In this document: piece by piece, positions 8,888-16,863 of the stretch
Layout: every line of letters starts with the position of its first letter
Numbering within the stretch: position 1 is the stretch's first letter
DNA from: Marinomonas polaris DSM 16579
GTDB lineage: Bacteria > Pseudomonadota > Gammaproteobacteria > Pseudomonadales > Marinomonadaceae
Reading direction: 5' to 3'
NCBI RefSeq assembly: GCF_900129155.1
Contig: NZ_FQVF01000003.1
Location: forward strand, 311,872 to 375,871
DNA length: 64,000 nucleotides
The notes under the pieces: model-generated
Database searches by the model: none
What the model was told of the DNA's origin: nothing
What the model saw: only the letters and a program-made list of their open reading frames with translations
Position numbers and translations under genes: made by a program

Positions 8888-8917
8888 AACAGGCTGATGA
8901 ATCAGCCTGTTTTTTAT
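8888..8917. terminator. Strong terminator between convergent genes
   Basis: AACAGGCTGAT (8888-8898) and ATCAGCCTGTT (8901-8911) form an 11-bp perfect inverted repeat followed by T residues. It ends the GMC/MFS unit and separates it from the convergent luciferase-like gene. Confidence 0.9.
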
Positions 8918-8943
8918 TTTGCCGCATTATGAAATGCCACTTT

Positions 8944-9951
8944 CTATAAGTTTTTTGCCAACAAACGATAACTATCTAAACGATCCGTTTGGCTATGTGT
9001 CACGGTAACAAGAGAAATTTCATCAGTGTTAAATGCCTCAGCCAGAGATTCCATTTCAGCCCAACACTGCTCCGGTGTGCCAATCGTATAACTGGCTTCA
9101 ATGCGATCAAACAAAGCTTGATGAGATGCCGGCATCGCATGATATCTATCGCGAACTTGGGCTGGCGTTAAAAAGTCTTCCCGTTCCCCTATATGAGTAG
9201 CAAACTTACGATACACCGCGGTTCCTGCTCGAAGCTTCGCTTCATTTTCCGTCTCTGCACAAATACAGGCAATCGCCAACATTCGTTGTAATGGACGCTC
9301 ATGCCCTGCCTGTAGCCAAGCTTTCTGGTGAGCATCAAAGATACGTGGATGGCAATTTTCAGAATCAATAAATCGCGCTAAAGCCAAATGATAACCCAAC
9401 TGCCCAGCCAGCTCAGCACTACCACCACTTGATCCAAGCATCCATAAATCTGGCACATCACGTACTTCTGGCATGACATGGATCGAGCTAAAAGGATGAT
9501 TATCTTTAAATGTCCCGTGAATAAAGCTTTCTAGCAAATCTGCTTGCTCAGCATAAAACTGACTGTTCGAGGCTTTATTAGGAAAGGCTAAAGCGGCAGA
9601 TGTCATTGCGGACCCACCTGGAGCACGCCCAACACCAAGATCAATACGTCCAGGAAAAAGTGACGCCAACATAGAAAAGCACTCTGCCACTTTTAATGGA
9701 CTATAGTTAGACAGCATCACACCGCCACTACCGACTTTGATACGTTGTGTAATACTGGCCAAATGCGCGACTAAGATCTCAGGGCAAGGATTAGCGAAAT
9801 GCACGCTGTCATGATGTTCTGCAACCCAATAACGATGGTAATTCCATTCATCACAATGTTTAGCTAATTCAACCGTTAACAAAGGCGCATCTTTTTTGCT
9901 GTGGGAACCGTGGACTGGCATTTGGTCAACAACGGACAATTTTATCTTCAT
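8944..9951 (-). CDS. Luciferase-like flavin monooxygenase (MsnO8-type LLM)
   Basis: A 335-residue bacterial luciferase-fold protein. It shows the group-1 LLM signatures YWVAEHHDSVHFANPCPEIL, RIKVGSGGVMLSNYSPLKVAE and PGRIDLGVGRAPGG. These enzymes use reduced flavin and oxygen on ketones, aldehydes or xenobiotics. It diverges from the MobA-like hydroxylase across operator copy 3. A flavin reductase partner could be the C1-like protein at 3032, but that is only an inference. No specific substrate can be assigned. Confidence 0.85.
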   Translation of the reverse strand: MKIKLSVVDQMPVHGSHSKKDAPLLTVELAKHCDEWNYHRYWVAEHHDSVHFANPCPEILVAHLASITQRIKVGSGGVMLSNYSPLKVAECFSMLASLFPGRIDLGVGRAPGGSAMTSAALAFPNKASNSQFYAEQADLLESFIHGTFKDNHPFSSIHVMPEVRDVPDLWMLGSSGGSAELAGQLGYHLALARFIDSENCHPRIFDAHQKAWLQAGHERPLQRMLAIACICAETENEAKLRAGTAVYRKFATHIGEREDFLTPAQVRDRYHAMPASHQALFDRIEASYTIGTPEQCWAEMESLAEAFNTDEISLVTVTHSQTDRLDSYRLLAKNL

Positions 9952-9974
9952 AGATCGCTCTCATCATTAAAAAT

Positions 9975-9994
9975 ATAATTAACATGTTAACTTA
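9975..9994. promoter_or_regulatory. HpaR-like operator, copy 3 (most diverged)
   Basis: The central AACATGTT (9981-9988) is intact, with ATAATT to the left and AACTTA to the right, so the outer arms match the consensus only partly. It is in the divergent space between the LLM gene and the MobA-like hydroxylase. Confidence 0.55.
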
Positions 9995-10118
9995 TTTATT
10001 CTGATTGATGAAGTTTCACTAAGCCCCCATTTTTAGATGACATGTCCCATTAGCTAATCCACGTAATCTTTACCTCATCAGTAAACGAACCAGCCAACTA
10101 ATAAGAAAAAAGGATTAT

Positions 10119-12050
10119 ATGATGCAATATCACCTCAATGGTTTTAAGCCCGGTAACTATCAAGTTCCAGATTCCGTACGACTACCTGCTGCTCCACCAG
10201 CTATTGTTGACTTGCCCAAAAAAGTCGATGTGTTAATTGTGGGCTGTGGTCCTGCGGGACTAGCCTTGGCAAGGCAACTATCGGAGTTTTCTGATATTAC
10301 AACTTGTATCGTTGAACTTAAGTCCGGCCCCTTATTATTTGGTCAGGCAGATGGTATATCTTGTCGCACAATGGAAATCATGGAAGCATTTAATTGTAGC
10401 GAAATGCTAGTTAAGGAAACCTACCAGCTTAATAGAAATGCTTTCTGGGAGCCGGACGATAAGCAACCAGAGAACATAAAACGTACTCACAAAGTTCCTG
10501 ACGCAAGAATTGGGCTCTCCGAATTTTCCCATGGGGTTGTAAATCAAGCTCGTCTGCAAGATTTATTACTTGAAGGCATGGAAAATTCAATCACGAAACT
10601 TGTTCCCCATTACAATCGTCGGCTACTTGAGCTGCATGTTGACCCTAATCTTACTCAAGATTTGAATGCCCACCCTATTACGGCAAAATTCGCACGCAAC
10701 GACATGTCACAATCAAGCAATGTCGAGACTATTCAAGCGCGATATGTCGTAGGTTGTGATGGTGCTAGAAGTGCAGTCCGTAAAAGTCTATCAATAATGC
10801 TAGAAGGCGACTCAGCCAACAAAGCATGGGGAGTCATGGATATTTTATTAGTAACAGACTTTCCCGATATCAGAGTGAAGTGCTTTATCCAATCAAAAGA
10901 AAATGGCGCCGTAATGCTTGTTCCCCGTGAAGGTGGTTATCTAGTCAGACTATATGTAGAACTCGGTCTGCTGGAGAAAGATCAAAGAGCATCTCATCTT
11001 GACCTTACCATTGAAGATATTATTGAAAAAGCACAACTCATTATGACACCTTATCAAATTGATGTTAAAGAGGTTGCTTGGTGGTCTATCTATGAGGTTG
11101 GTCAACGAGTAGCAGATCGCTTTGATGATACACCTGCTGATAATTCAGAAGGTTTGATTCCTCGTGCATTTGTTGCAGGTGACGCCTGCCATACGCACAG
11201 TCCAAAAGGTGGATGGGGACTAAATACCTCACTACCAGATACTTTCAACTTGGGGTGGAAGCTAGCAGCTGTTTTATTGGGCAAAAGTCAGCCTAAATTG
11301 CTACAAACATACTCTTCGGAAAGACGAAAAGTGGCGCAACAACTCATTAATGCAGATAAACAAATGTCCAGTCTGGTGGCAACTCGACCTACTGCTAAGT
11401 CCGGTGCTATACAAGCCAAGACCAATACGGCTGATATTGAAGAATTCATTGCCAGACAAAACGGTTTTATTGCCGGAACCTCCATTCAATATGACGCTTC
11501 ATTTATCTGTACAGGGCACACACATCAAGACTTGGCGACCGGATTTATCATAGGCCAACGCTTCCACTCAGCAACCGCCATTCGAGTTGCAGATGGCAGA
11601 CGACAACATTTAGGACATCTGAATAAAGCTGATGGTCGCTGGCGTATTTTCATTTTTGGAAATCAACAAAGTCCAAGGGATACCACTGCAGATTCGTACA
11701 AGCTTATAGATTTTCTAGATTGCTCTGAATCTTCTCCTGTCCGAAAATACACCTCAAACAGTAGCGACATTGACTCTGTCATTGATGTCTATGCTGTCTT
11801 TCAACAACAAGATTTATCCATAGAAAATATGCCTAATTTCCTATGGCCAGCAAAAGGAAAATACGGGCTAAGAGATTACGAAAAGGTGTTCCATACAGAA
11901 GAAGGTAACGATATATTTGAGCAACGTGGTATCAATCGCTCAAACGGCTGTATGGTTGTAGTACGTCCAGATCAGCATATTGCTAATATATTACCTCTCA
12001 ATGCTTTTGATGAATTGAGTGATTTTTTTGATGGTTTCATGATTTCCTAA
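10119..12050 (+). CDS. FAD-dependent aromatic hydroxylase, MobA/phenol 2-monooxygenase-like
   Basis: A 643-residue class A flavoprotein hydroxylase. The dinucleotide-binding GxGxxG is at residues 42-47 (VGCGPAGLALA), the DG motif is at 214-215 (GCDGARSAVRKSL) and the GD motif at 354-355 (FVAGDACHTHSPKGGWGLN). Residues about 460-643 are the thioredoxin-like C-terminal domain of phenol hydroxylases, ending VVVRPDQHIANILPLNA as in 3-hydroxybenzoate 4-monooxygenase. It probably ortho-hydroxylates a 3- or 4-hydroxylated aromatic acid, giving a catechol. A second ATG at 10122 is equally possible; AAAGGA precedes both. The LuxR gene follows 90 bases later. Operator copy 3 lies upstream. Confidence 0.87.
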   Translation: MMQYHLNGFKPGNYQVPDSVRLPAAPPAIVDLPKKVDVLIVGCGPAGLALARQLSEFSDITTCIVELKSGPLLFGQADGISCRTMEIMEAFNCSEMLVKETYQLNRNAFWEPDDKQPENIKRTHKVPDARIGLSEFSHGVVNQARLQDLLLEGMENSITKLVPHYNRRLLELHVDPNLTQDLNAHPITAKFARNDMSQSSNVETIQARYVVGCDGARSAVRKSLSIMLEGDSANKAWGVMDILLVTDFPDIRVKCFIQSKENGAVMLVPREGGYLVRLYVELGLLEKDQRASHLDLTIEDIIEKAQLIMTPYQIDVKEVAWWSIYEVGQRVADRFDDTPADNSEGLIPRAFVAGDACHTHSPKGGWGLNTSLPDTFNLGWKLAAVLLGKSQPKLLQTYSSERRKVAQQLINADKQMSSLVATRPTAKSGAIQAKTNTADIEEFIARQNGFIAGTSIQYDASFICTGHTHQDLATGFIIGQRFHSATAIRVADGRRQHLGHLNKADGRWRIFIFGNQQSPRDTTADSYKLIDFLDCSESSPVRKYTSNSSDIDSVIDVYAVFQQQDLSIENMPNFLWPAKGKYGLRDYEKVFHTEEGNDIFEQRGINRSNGCMVVVRPDQHIANILPLNAFDELSDFFDGFMIS

Positions 12051-12140
12051 AATAAGAATAAATACTCTGAAGTGTCTCTTAAATGATGAATTAATAGAGA
12101 CACTAACTTAAATCACAACATTGGGCAGTTTAAAGAGTAT

Positions 12141-12893
12141 ATGCATAACTCAAGAGATATCTGGCCGGATATATCCCAACAGATTGCTGGCTGCATAGAC
12201 AAGCTTGGTAGCGGTGAATTTTACCCTAGATTTTTTCAGATGATGAAACACCTTGTTCACGTCGATCAATACATGGTGTTTGAGTTTTCCCCCAATGGCG
12301 ATTATGCAACCTGCCGCCTAGCACACAATATAGAACACCCTGACCTGGGGGTAGAGCTGGCTTCACTGTATTTGGACGGTGCCTATTTAGATGACATTAT
12401 GCTAAAAGAATTAAAAGAGTCACTTCTTTCCCAAATGGACGTGGCATCGTGCCGTCTACTCGAGAAAAGAAAGCTTCCTCCCGTTTATCGGCAGCGATTT
12501 TTTAATGTTCCTAACTTCGATACTAAGTTTTCATTTGTAGTGATGGACCGAAAAAGCCAACATATCTTTTACATCAACTTTTACAGCAAAATAGAACATA
12601 GCTTTGCAGAAGAACAACTTGACTCGCTGAAATCGATATCTTCCCTAATAGGTTCATTGTTGTTAAAACATTTTCGAGATGAACGCAAACAACGCGGAAC
12701 GATTAAATCTCTACTGGCATCCGGCCTTTCTGAACGCGAATCTCAAATCTGCAATATGATACTTCAAGGCCATACAGCAAAATCAATCGGTAATCATCTT
12801 GAGTTGTCCGAATCAACAGTCATCACTTATAAAAAAAGAGCATTCAAAAAGCTAAGAATCAATCGCAAGTCTGAGTTAGTTCGGTTTATCTGA
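12141..12893 (+). CDS. LuxR-family transcriptional regulator
   Basis: A 250-residue protein with a C-terminal LuxR helix-turn-helix at about residues 188-250: SGLSERESQICNMILQGHTAKSIGNHLELSESTVITYKKRAFKKL. The N-terminal 170 residues hold a small sensor-like region (FYPRFFQMMKHLVHVDQYMVFEFSP) of the kind found in orphan GAF/PAS-like LuxR proteins. It does not look like a homoserine-lactone domain. It lies downstream of the MobA-like hydroxylase and probably regulates it or the neighbouring decarboxylase. Effector unknown. Confidence 0.85.
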   Translation: MHNSRDIWPDISQQIAGCIDKLGSGEFYPRFFQMMKHLVHVDQYMVFEFSPNGDYATCRLAHNIEHPDLGVELASLYLDGAYLDDIMLKELKESLLSQMDVASCRLLEKRKLPPVYRQRFFNVPNFDTKFSFVVMDRKSQHIFYINFYSKIEHSFAEEQLDSLKSISSLIGSLLLKHFRDERKQRGTIKSLLASGLSERESQICNMILQGHTAKSIGNHLELSESTVITYKKRAFKKLRINRKSELVRFI

Positions 12894-13057
12894 TTAAGGA
12901 CGAACAACCCTCCATTCCCGCCAAGTAGACACATCAATTGAATAGATTGCAACTGCATAGCCGCTGGCAGAGTAAAGCGCAAACTGAAAGGCGCCTACCG
13001 ATTGGCATACAGGCGGTTATACTCTCGAACATAACCTTCCTGCATGCCATTTAAACC
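12894..13057 (-). pseudogene. Possible frameshifted C-terminal remnant of an unknown gene
   Basis: On the minus strand one frame reads LNGMQEGYVREYNRLYANR and stops. A second frame, opening in the same place, continues AFQFALYSASGYAVAIYS and IDVSTWREWRVVRP to a stop abutting the LuxR stop. Both stretches look protein-like and could be one gene end joined by a frameshift. I do not recognise the family. It follows the decarboxylase on the same strand. Confidence 0.25.
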
Positions 13058-13068
13058 TATTTTACAGG

Positions 13069-14415
13069 TTATAGTTCGTTCTGAACTTTATCTAGAATAT
13101 GCCAAATTCGATCTAACCAATCCAAATGCTCAGGCTTCATCAAAGAAGAACGTAGGCACGTAGTATATTCACTATCAACCACCACCTCTGGGTACGCTTT
13201 TTGTATCAAATGAGAAGGAAAACTGAAAGTAGCCAAATACAAGTGCTGTTTTTCTGCGGCATGAAATGTCTGATCAGATAAGCGCGATATTTCACTCGTA
13301 CTCATCGCTTTTGGTGCCCACATCACAATATCCATATCTGGTACAAGTGGCGTAATGAAGCGATCATCCCGTGCTAAGCGAGAAAAAAACGCTTCCGCCG
13401 CGCGACGGCAACTCACTAAACCATTAGCAAACTCGCCACTCGCCTGCAGTGGAAACATTTGCATGGTTGTCCATAATGCTACAGCCGAAGCACCTGCACG
13501 AGAACATTCAAGACTGATTTCACCTAAATGCAGTTCTTCTGAACTAAAGTAAGTATAAGGTGAGTCATGCTTATAAAAGCGCCCTACCTCTGGGTCTTTA
13601 AATACGACACAACCACAACCATAAGGCTGTAAGCCATGTTTATGGGGATCAATGACGATGGAGTCAACGCGATGTGTTAACGCAAACGCATCACAAACGT
13701 TAGACGGCAAGGTATCGACCAACTTGTAATAACCGCCGTAAGCCGAATCGATATGTATTCTAAAGTCATACTTATCTTGCAATGCCAGTATTTCTGGTAG
13801 CGGATCAACCGAACCCACTGCCGTGGTACCTAGCGTCACTACAACCGTACCAATATCCCCCAGCTTTAGTTTTTCTTCTAGGGCCGCAACATCCATACGT
13901 GCGTTGTCATCTACCGCGACCGATTCGAAAGGAATTTGTAGCACACCACAAATACGGTTATGGGTGTAGTGCGCCTGTTGTGAAGCAACAATTTTCTTAC
14001 CCGGATGCACCTGATTAGCAATCCATAAAGCCTCTAAATTCGCAAGTGTTCCACCACCTGTGAGGTGTCCTAAATGCTCTTGCCAACCGAACATTTTAGC
14101 AATTCCAGCAACCGCTTCTTTTTCCATGGCTGAACTGGCTTTACCTCCATCCAAAGCATGATTATTTGGATTGATCCACATGGCCATCATGTAAGCCATG
14201 CGCGCAACAGGATGAGGAGGCTTCAGCATTTGTCCTGCATAAAGTGGATGTGGATAAGGATAGTTATCCCACATTCTTTCTGCTGCTAATAACAAAACGT
14301 CTTCTGCACGTTGTTGATCGTATTCCGTCTGAAACTCAGGCAGATCTGTGTAGCCCTCGGCTAATTTATGCATCGCTTTTTCTAAAATTCCGATACTTTG
14401 CATTTCTATAGTCAT
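13069..14415 (-). CDS. PLP-dependent group II decarboxylase (aromatic amino acid/tyrosine or aspartate type)
   Basis: A 448-residue fold-type I PLP enzyme. The pyridoxal Lys is K259 in SIVIDPHKHGLQPYG, with D223 (HIDSAYGGYY) contacting the pyridine nitrogen, and a GHLTGGGTLANLEAL phosphate-binding segment at about 117-130. Family members decarboxylate tyrosine, DOPA, glutamate or aspartate. Within an aromatic catabolic cluster, tyrosine to tyramine is a reasonable inference, because tyramine can feed 4-HPA. No diagnostic residue settles the substrate. It is transcribed alone on the minus strand, with an 84-bp repeat (14497-14580) just upstream. Confidence 0.85.
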   Translation of the reverse strand: MTIEMQSIGILEKAMHKLAEGYTDLPEFQTEYDQQRAEDVLLLAAERMWDNYPYPHPLYAGQMLKPPHPVARMAYMMAMWINPNNHALDGGKASSAMEKEAVAGIAKMFGWQEHLGHLTGGGTLANLEALWIANQVHPGKKIVASQQAHYTHNRICGVLQIPFESVAVDDNARMDVAALEEKLKLGDIGTVVVTLGTTAVGSVDPLPEILALQDKYDFRIHIDSAYGGYYKLVDTLPSNVCDAFALTHRVDSIVIDPHKHGLQPYGCGCVVFKDPEVGRFYKHDSPYTYFSSEELHLGEISLECSRAGASAVALWTTMQMFPLQASGEFANGLVSCRRAAEAFFSRLARDDRFITPLVPDMDIVMWAPKAMSTSEISRLSDQTFHAAEKQHLYLATFSFPSHLIQKAYPEVVVDSEYTTCLRSSLMKPEHLDWLDRIWHILDKVQNEL

Positions 14416-14496
14416 GTTGTTTCCTATAATCTTGTTGCAATGCTGGTAGGCGTAGTCACTGTCATATCAAAAGGTCAGACACTCATACCTGATGAA

Positions 14497-14580
14497 GAAG
14501 AATAGTAAGAGTAAGACTGTGCAGGCCATCTGAGAAATGATTCATGCTCACAAGTTCTGTGCAGAAAATTCATATGCGCA
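14497..14580. repeat. 84-bp imperfect direct repeat, copy 1
   Basis: It aligns without gaps to 16491-16574 at roughly three bases in four, the best block being around TGAGAAATGA and TCTGTGC...AAATTCATA. It lies 82-165 bases upstream of the decarboxylase start. The rest of 14416-14776 holds one possible coding remnant (14596-14751). Confidence 0.65.
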
Positions 14581-14595
14581 GCCTTCTTAAAGTTT

Positions 14596-14751
14596 TTAGA
14601 CATCAAGCTGTTGGTCAACCTCGCTATTGATAGTTTTTTTCATTCCAATAACTTGATTTCCGAGTTCAGGATTGCCGAGCTCAGATAAAGGCTTAGCGTA
14701 ATGGAGAGGCAAGACCAATGATCCGCTCTGTATGAATGCAGATAGAATGAC
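14596..14751 (-). pseudogene. Possible C-terminal coding remnant
   Basis: A minus-strand frame of 51 codons with no start, reading VILSAFIQSGSLVLPLHYAK and then PLSELGNPELGNQVIG before stopping. The hydrophobic then charged character resembles a protein end, perhaps a membrane protein, but I cannot name it. It sits between the LysR gene and the decarboxylase. Confidence 0.25.
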
Positions 14752-14776
14752 TTATTGAGAAATCAATAAGATAGAA

Positions 14777-15700
14777 TTACGTTATGCCTCTAGGTGAGTA
14801 AATAGAACGACATATTTGATCAGCGATAATTTCCCGAAGCCATCTATGAGCGCTGTCATGTTGATGGATACTGTGCCAGAGCACGTAATAATTATGTTCA
14901 GGGATATTATCCATTGGCAAACTTACATGAGTTAAATCATAGATTTCACTTGCTTTTAACGCTATGTGCTTAGGTGCGACCAACAACATATCCGTACTCG
15001 CGATCACCTTAAAAGCGGACGTATAAAAAGGCACTTCAAACGCAATGCGCCTTTGTTTATGCAAGCGACTTAGCTCTATATCAAAGAAACTATCCTTATC
15101 GCCACCAATGGTAATACTAACAAACGGATACGCTAGCAGCTGCTCTAGACTGAGATCACTTTTTTGTAATAAAGGATGATCTTTGTGCAGCAACAAAGCA
15201 GGTTCATCACGGCCTAAATGAATACCATAAAGATTATCTGGAACTTGATTAATCATGGTAGCGACAAAATCAATTGGTTTTGAACCCAAGCTATCTAACC
15301 AATCTGATTGCCAAGTTTTATAAATTAAATCTATTTGATTGGGTTGTTGGTGCAGAGAAGACAAAATATCAGGAAAAATAAAGTTGGCGACATAATCGGT
15401 ACAGGCAAACGTAAAACGTCGCTGGCACAAAGAAGGGTCAAAAGCCTCCTGTTGACGCAAGTTATCAATCTGATTAAGCAAGTCCTGCAATCTGGGCTTT
15501 AGCTGTTGGGCCATCGCCGTCAGTAAATAATCATTACCTTCTCTTACCAGAAGTTGGTCGCCAAAATACTCCCTCAACTGTGCCAACTGTCGGCTAATAG
15601 CAGATTGCGTCAAGTGCAAGATTTTTGCGGCACCTGTCACATTACGCTGCTCAAGCAGTACCGCTAAAGCTCGCAACAGGTTGAGGTTTAAGCGCTCCAT
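14777..15700 (-). CDS. LysR-family transcriptional regulator
   Basis: A 307-residue LysR protein. The N-terminal winged helix is residues 1-62 (LNLLRALAVLLEQRNVTGAAKILHLTQSAISRQLAQLREYF), followed by a substrate-binding domain. The segments ILSSLHQQPNQIDLIYK and DFVATMINQVPDNLYG resemble the NodD/LinR-like branch. It lies between the decarboxylase and a dead TctC/TctA gene on the same strand, each with a copy of the 84-bp repeat upstream. That makes the repeat a candidate binding region for it, although this is untested. Confidence 0.88.
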   Translation of the reverse strand: MERLNLNLLRALAVLLEQRNVTGAAKILHLTQSAISRQLAQLREYFGDQLLVREGNDYLLTAMAQQLKPRLQDLLNQIDNLRQQEAFDPSLCQRRFTFACTDYVANFIFPDILSSLHQQPNQIDLIYKTWQSDWLDSLGSKPIDFVATMINQVPDNLYGIHLGRDEPALLLHKDHPLLQKSDLSLEQLLAYPFVSITIGGDKDSFFDIELSRLHKQRRIAFEVPFYTSAFKVIASTDMLLVAPKHIALKASEIYDLTHVSLPMDNIPEHNYYVLWHSIHQHDSAHRWLREIIADQICRSIYSPRGIT

Positions 15701-15841
15701 AAAACTCTCTTTCTGAAAAAGAAATAAGGTTGAACAATATCACTTTGCCTATAGCGAAACCACTGGATACCAAAACACATTAAAAACGCCTTTTACACTG
15801 ATAGAAAGTACCCTGCGCTTCAATTCGGGTTAAACCCAATT

Positions 15842-16258
15842 TTAGCTTTTATTGTCTTCTTGTTGCTTCCTACTCTTAACTGAGGATCTAATTCCTAGCC
15901 AGTAAATTGAAAAAACTGACATAAGCAACAAGACAGCAGCAATCGGATGATTAATGAAATTCGTGATATCCCCACGAAGAATAGTCGCAGTTTGGCCTAA
16001 GGCAAGCTCAAACCGTGGACCAAGGAATCAAGCTGGCGCCCCCCACCGCGGAGTTCGCCGATTTACAATAACATTCCACCCAGTGTCTTCTTCCACTTGA
16101 GTCGCAATCGCACGGGCCAAGGTGTCGGTGCTACCGCCAGCACCAAATCCAACCTCTAATGTAATTGGGCCGTTAGGCTACCAATCAACTAAAGCGAGTA
16201 CTGGAGTCGACATTAAAGCAGCGCATGTCGCTACTTTCAGAATATTAGTGAGCTTCAT
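15842..16258 (-). pseudogene. Deleted TTT transporter: TctC start joined to TctA end
   Basis: From the ATG at 16258 the minus strand reads MKLTNILKVATCAALMSTPV, then an in-frame TAG, then PNGPITLEVGFGAGGSTDTL and TGWNVIVNR, the beginning of a TctC binding protein. After a short junction and a second stop, the same frame continues GPRFELALGQTATILRGDIT, a hydrophobic segment and a lysine-rich tail, the last 60 or so residues of a TctA membrane subunit. The middle of tctC, all of tctB and most of tctA are missing. It is a decayed tctCBA operon with one internal deletion plus nonsense mutation. Confidence 0.75.
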
Positions 16259-16490
16259 CTTTCTTACCTCTTTTAGGTTTTTATATGGATAGAAACAAGG
16301 CTTAGCTGGTTTTGCTTAACATACACTCGGTCATACTTCAGACAGGACGTCAGAGCATCTTGCTAGTCCGAAGATATCCATGAGCCGATATCCTATATTA
16401 AGATCATTACAAACATTCACATTGGCGCTCGTTCGAATTTCGTTATTCACTTAGAACCTCCAAGGGATTATTTTTATAATGAAATATAAG

Positions 16491-16574
16491 GAAGAACCTA
16501 AAGAGTAAAACTCTGCTTACTCGCTGAGAAATGAGTCGTACTCATAAGCTCTGTGCGGGAAATTCATAAGCAAC
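16491..16574. repeat. 84-bp imperfect direct repeat, copy 2
   Basis: The partner of 14497-14580, in the same orientation. It lies 233-316 bases upstream of the dead TctC start. Apart from this repeat, the operator at 16688 and the inverted repeat at 16768, the stretch 16259-16863 shows no gene. Confidence 0.65.
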
Positions 16575-16687
16575 CAACAGCGGCATGAGTTAACTGCGAC
16601 AAGCTTGAGCCAGACTAGAAGGAACGAATAAAATGGAAGACATAACTTAAAGGCGTATTCAAAGAATGATCTTTTTATTAAATAAAA

Positions 16688-16707
16688 TTAGTTAACATGT
16701 TAACCTA
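16688..16707. promoter_or_regulatory. HpaR-like operator, copy 4
   Basis: TTAGTTAACATGTTAACCTA matches the shared consensus at all but two outer bases of the right arm. It is 157 bases upstream of the succinate-semialdehyde dehydrogenase start. Confidence 0.7.
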
Positions 16708-16767
16708 TTTACTTTGATCGATGAAGATTTGATAATAGCAATGTGATTAGTACAAAAATAACTCACT

Positions 16768-16831
16768 TTGAGACCTTTACACGACATCACGCGCAATGCC
16801 AAAACACATAACAGTCGTGCAAAGGTCTCAA
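16768..16831. promoter_or_regulatory. Long inverted repeat in the leader of the semialdehyde dehydrogenase gene
   Basis: Arms 16768-16785 (starting TTGAGACCTTT) and 16814-16831 (ending AAAGGTCTCAA) pair over 18 bases with one mismatch, around a 28-base loop. It has no T-tract and ends 32 bases before the start codon. It could be an operator for a dimeric regulator or a leader RNA hairpin. Confidence 0.6.
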
Positions 16832-16863
16832 TTTATTTAATTACCAACATACAGGTGATATGC

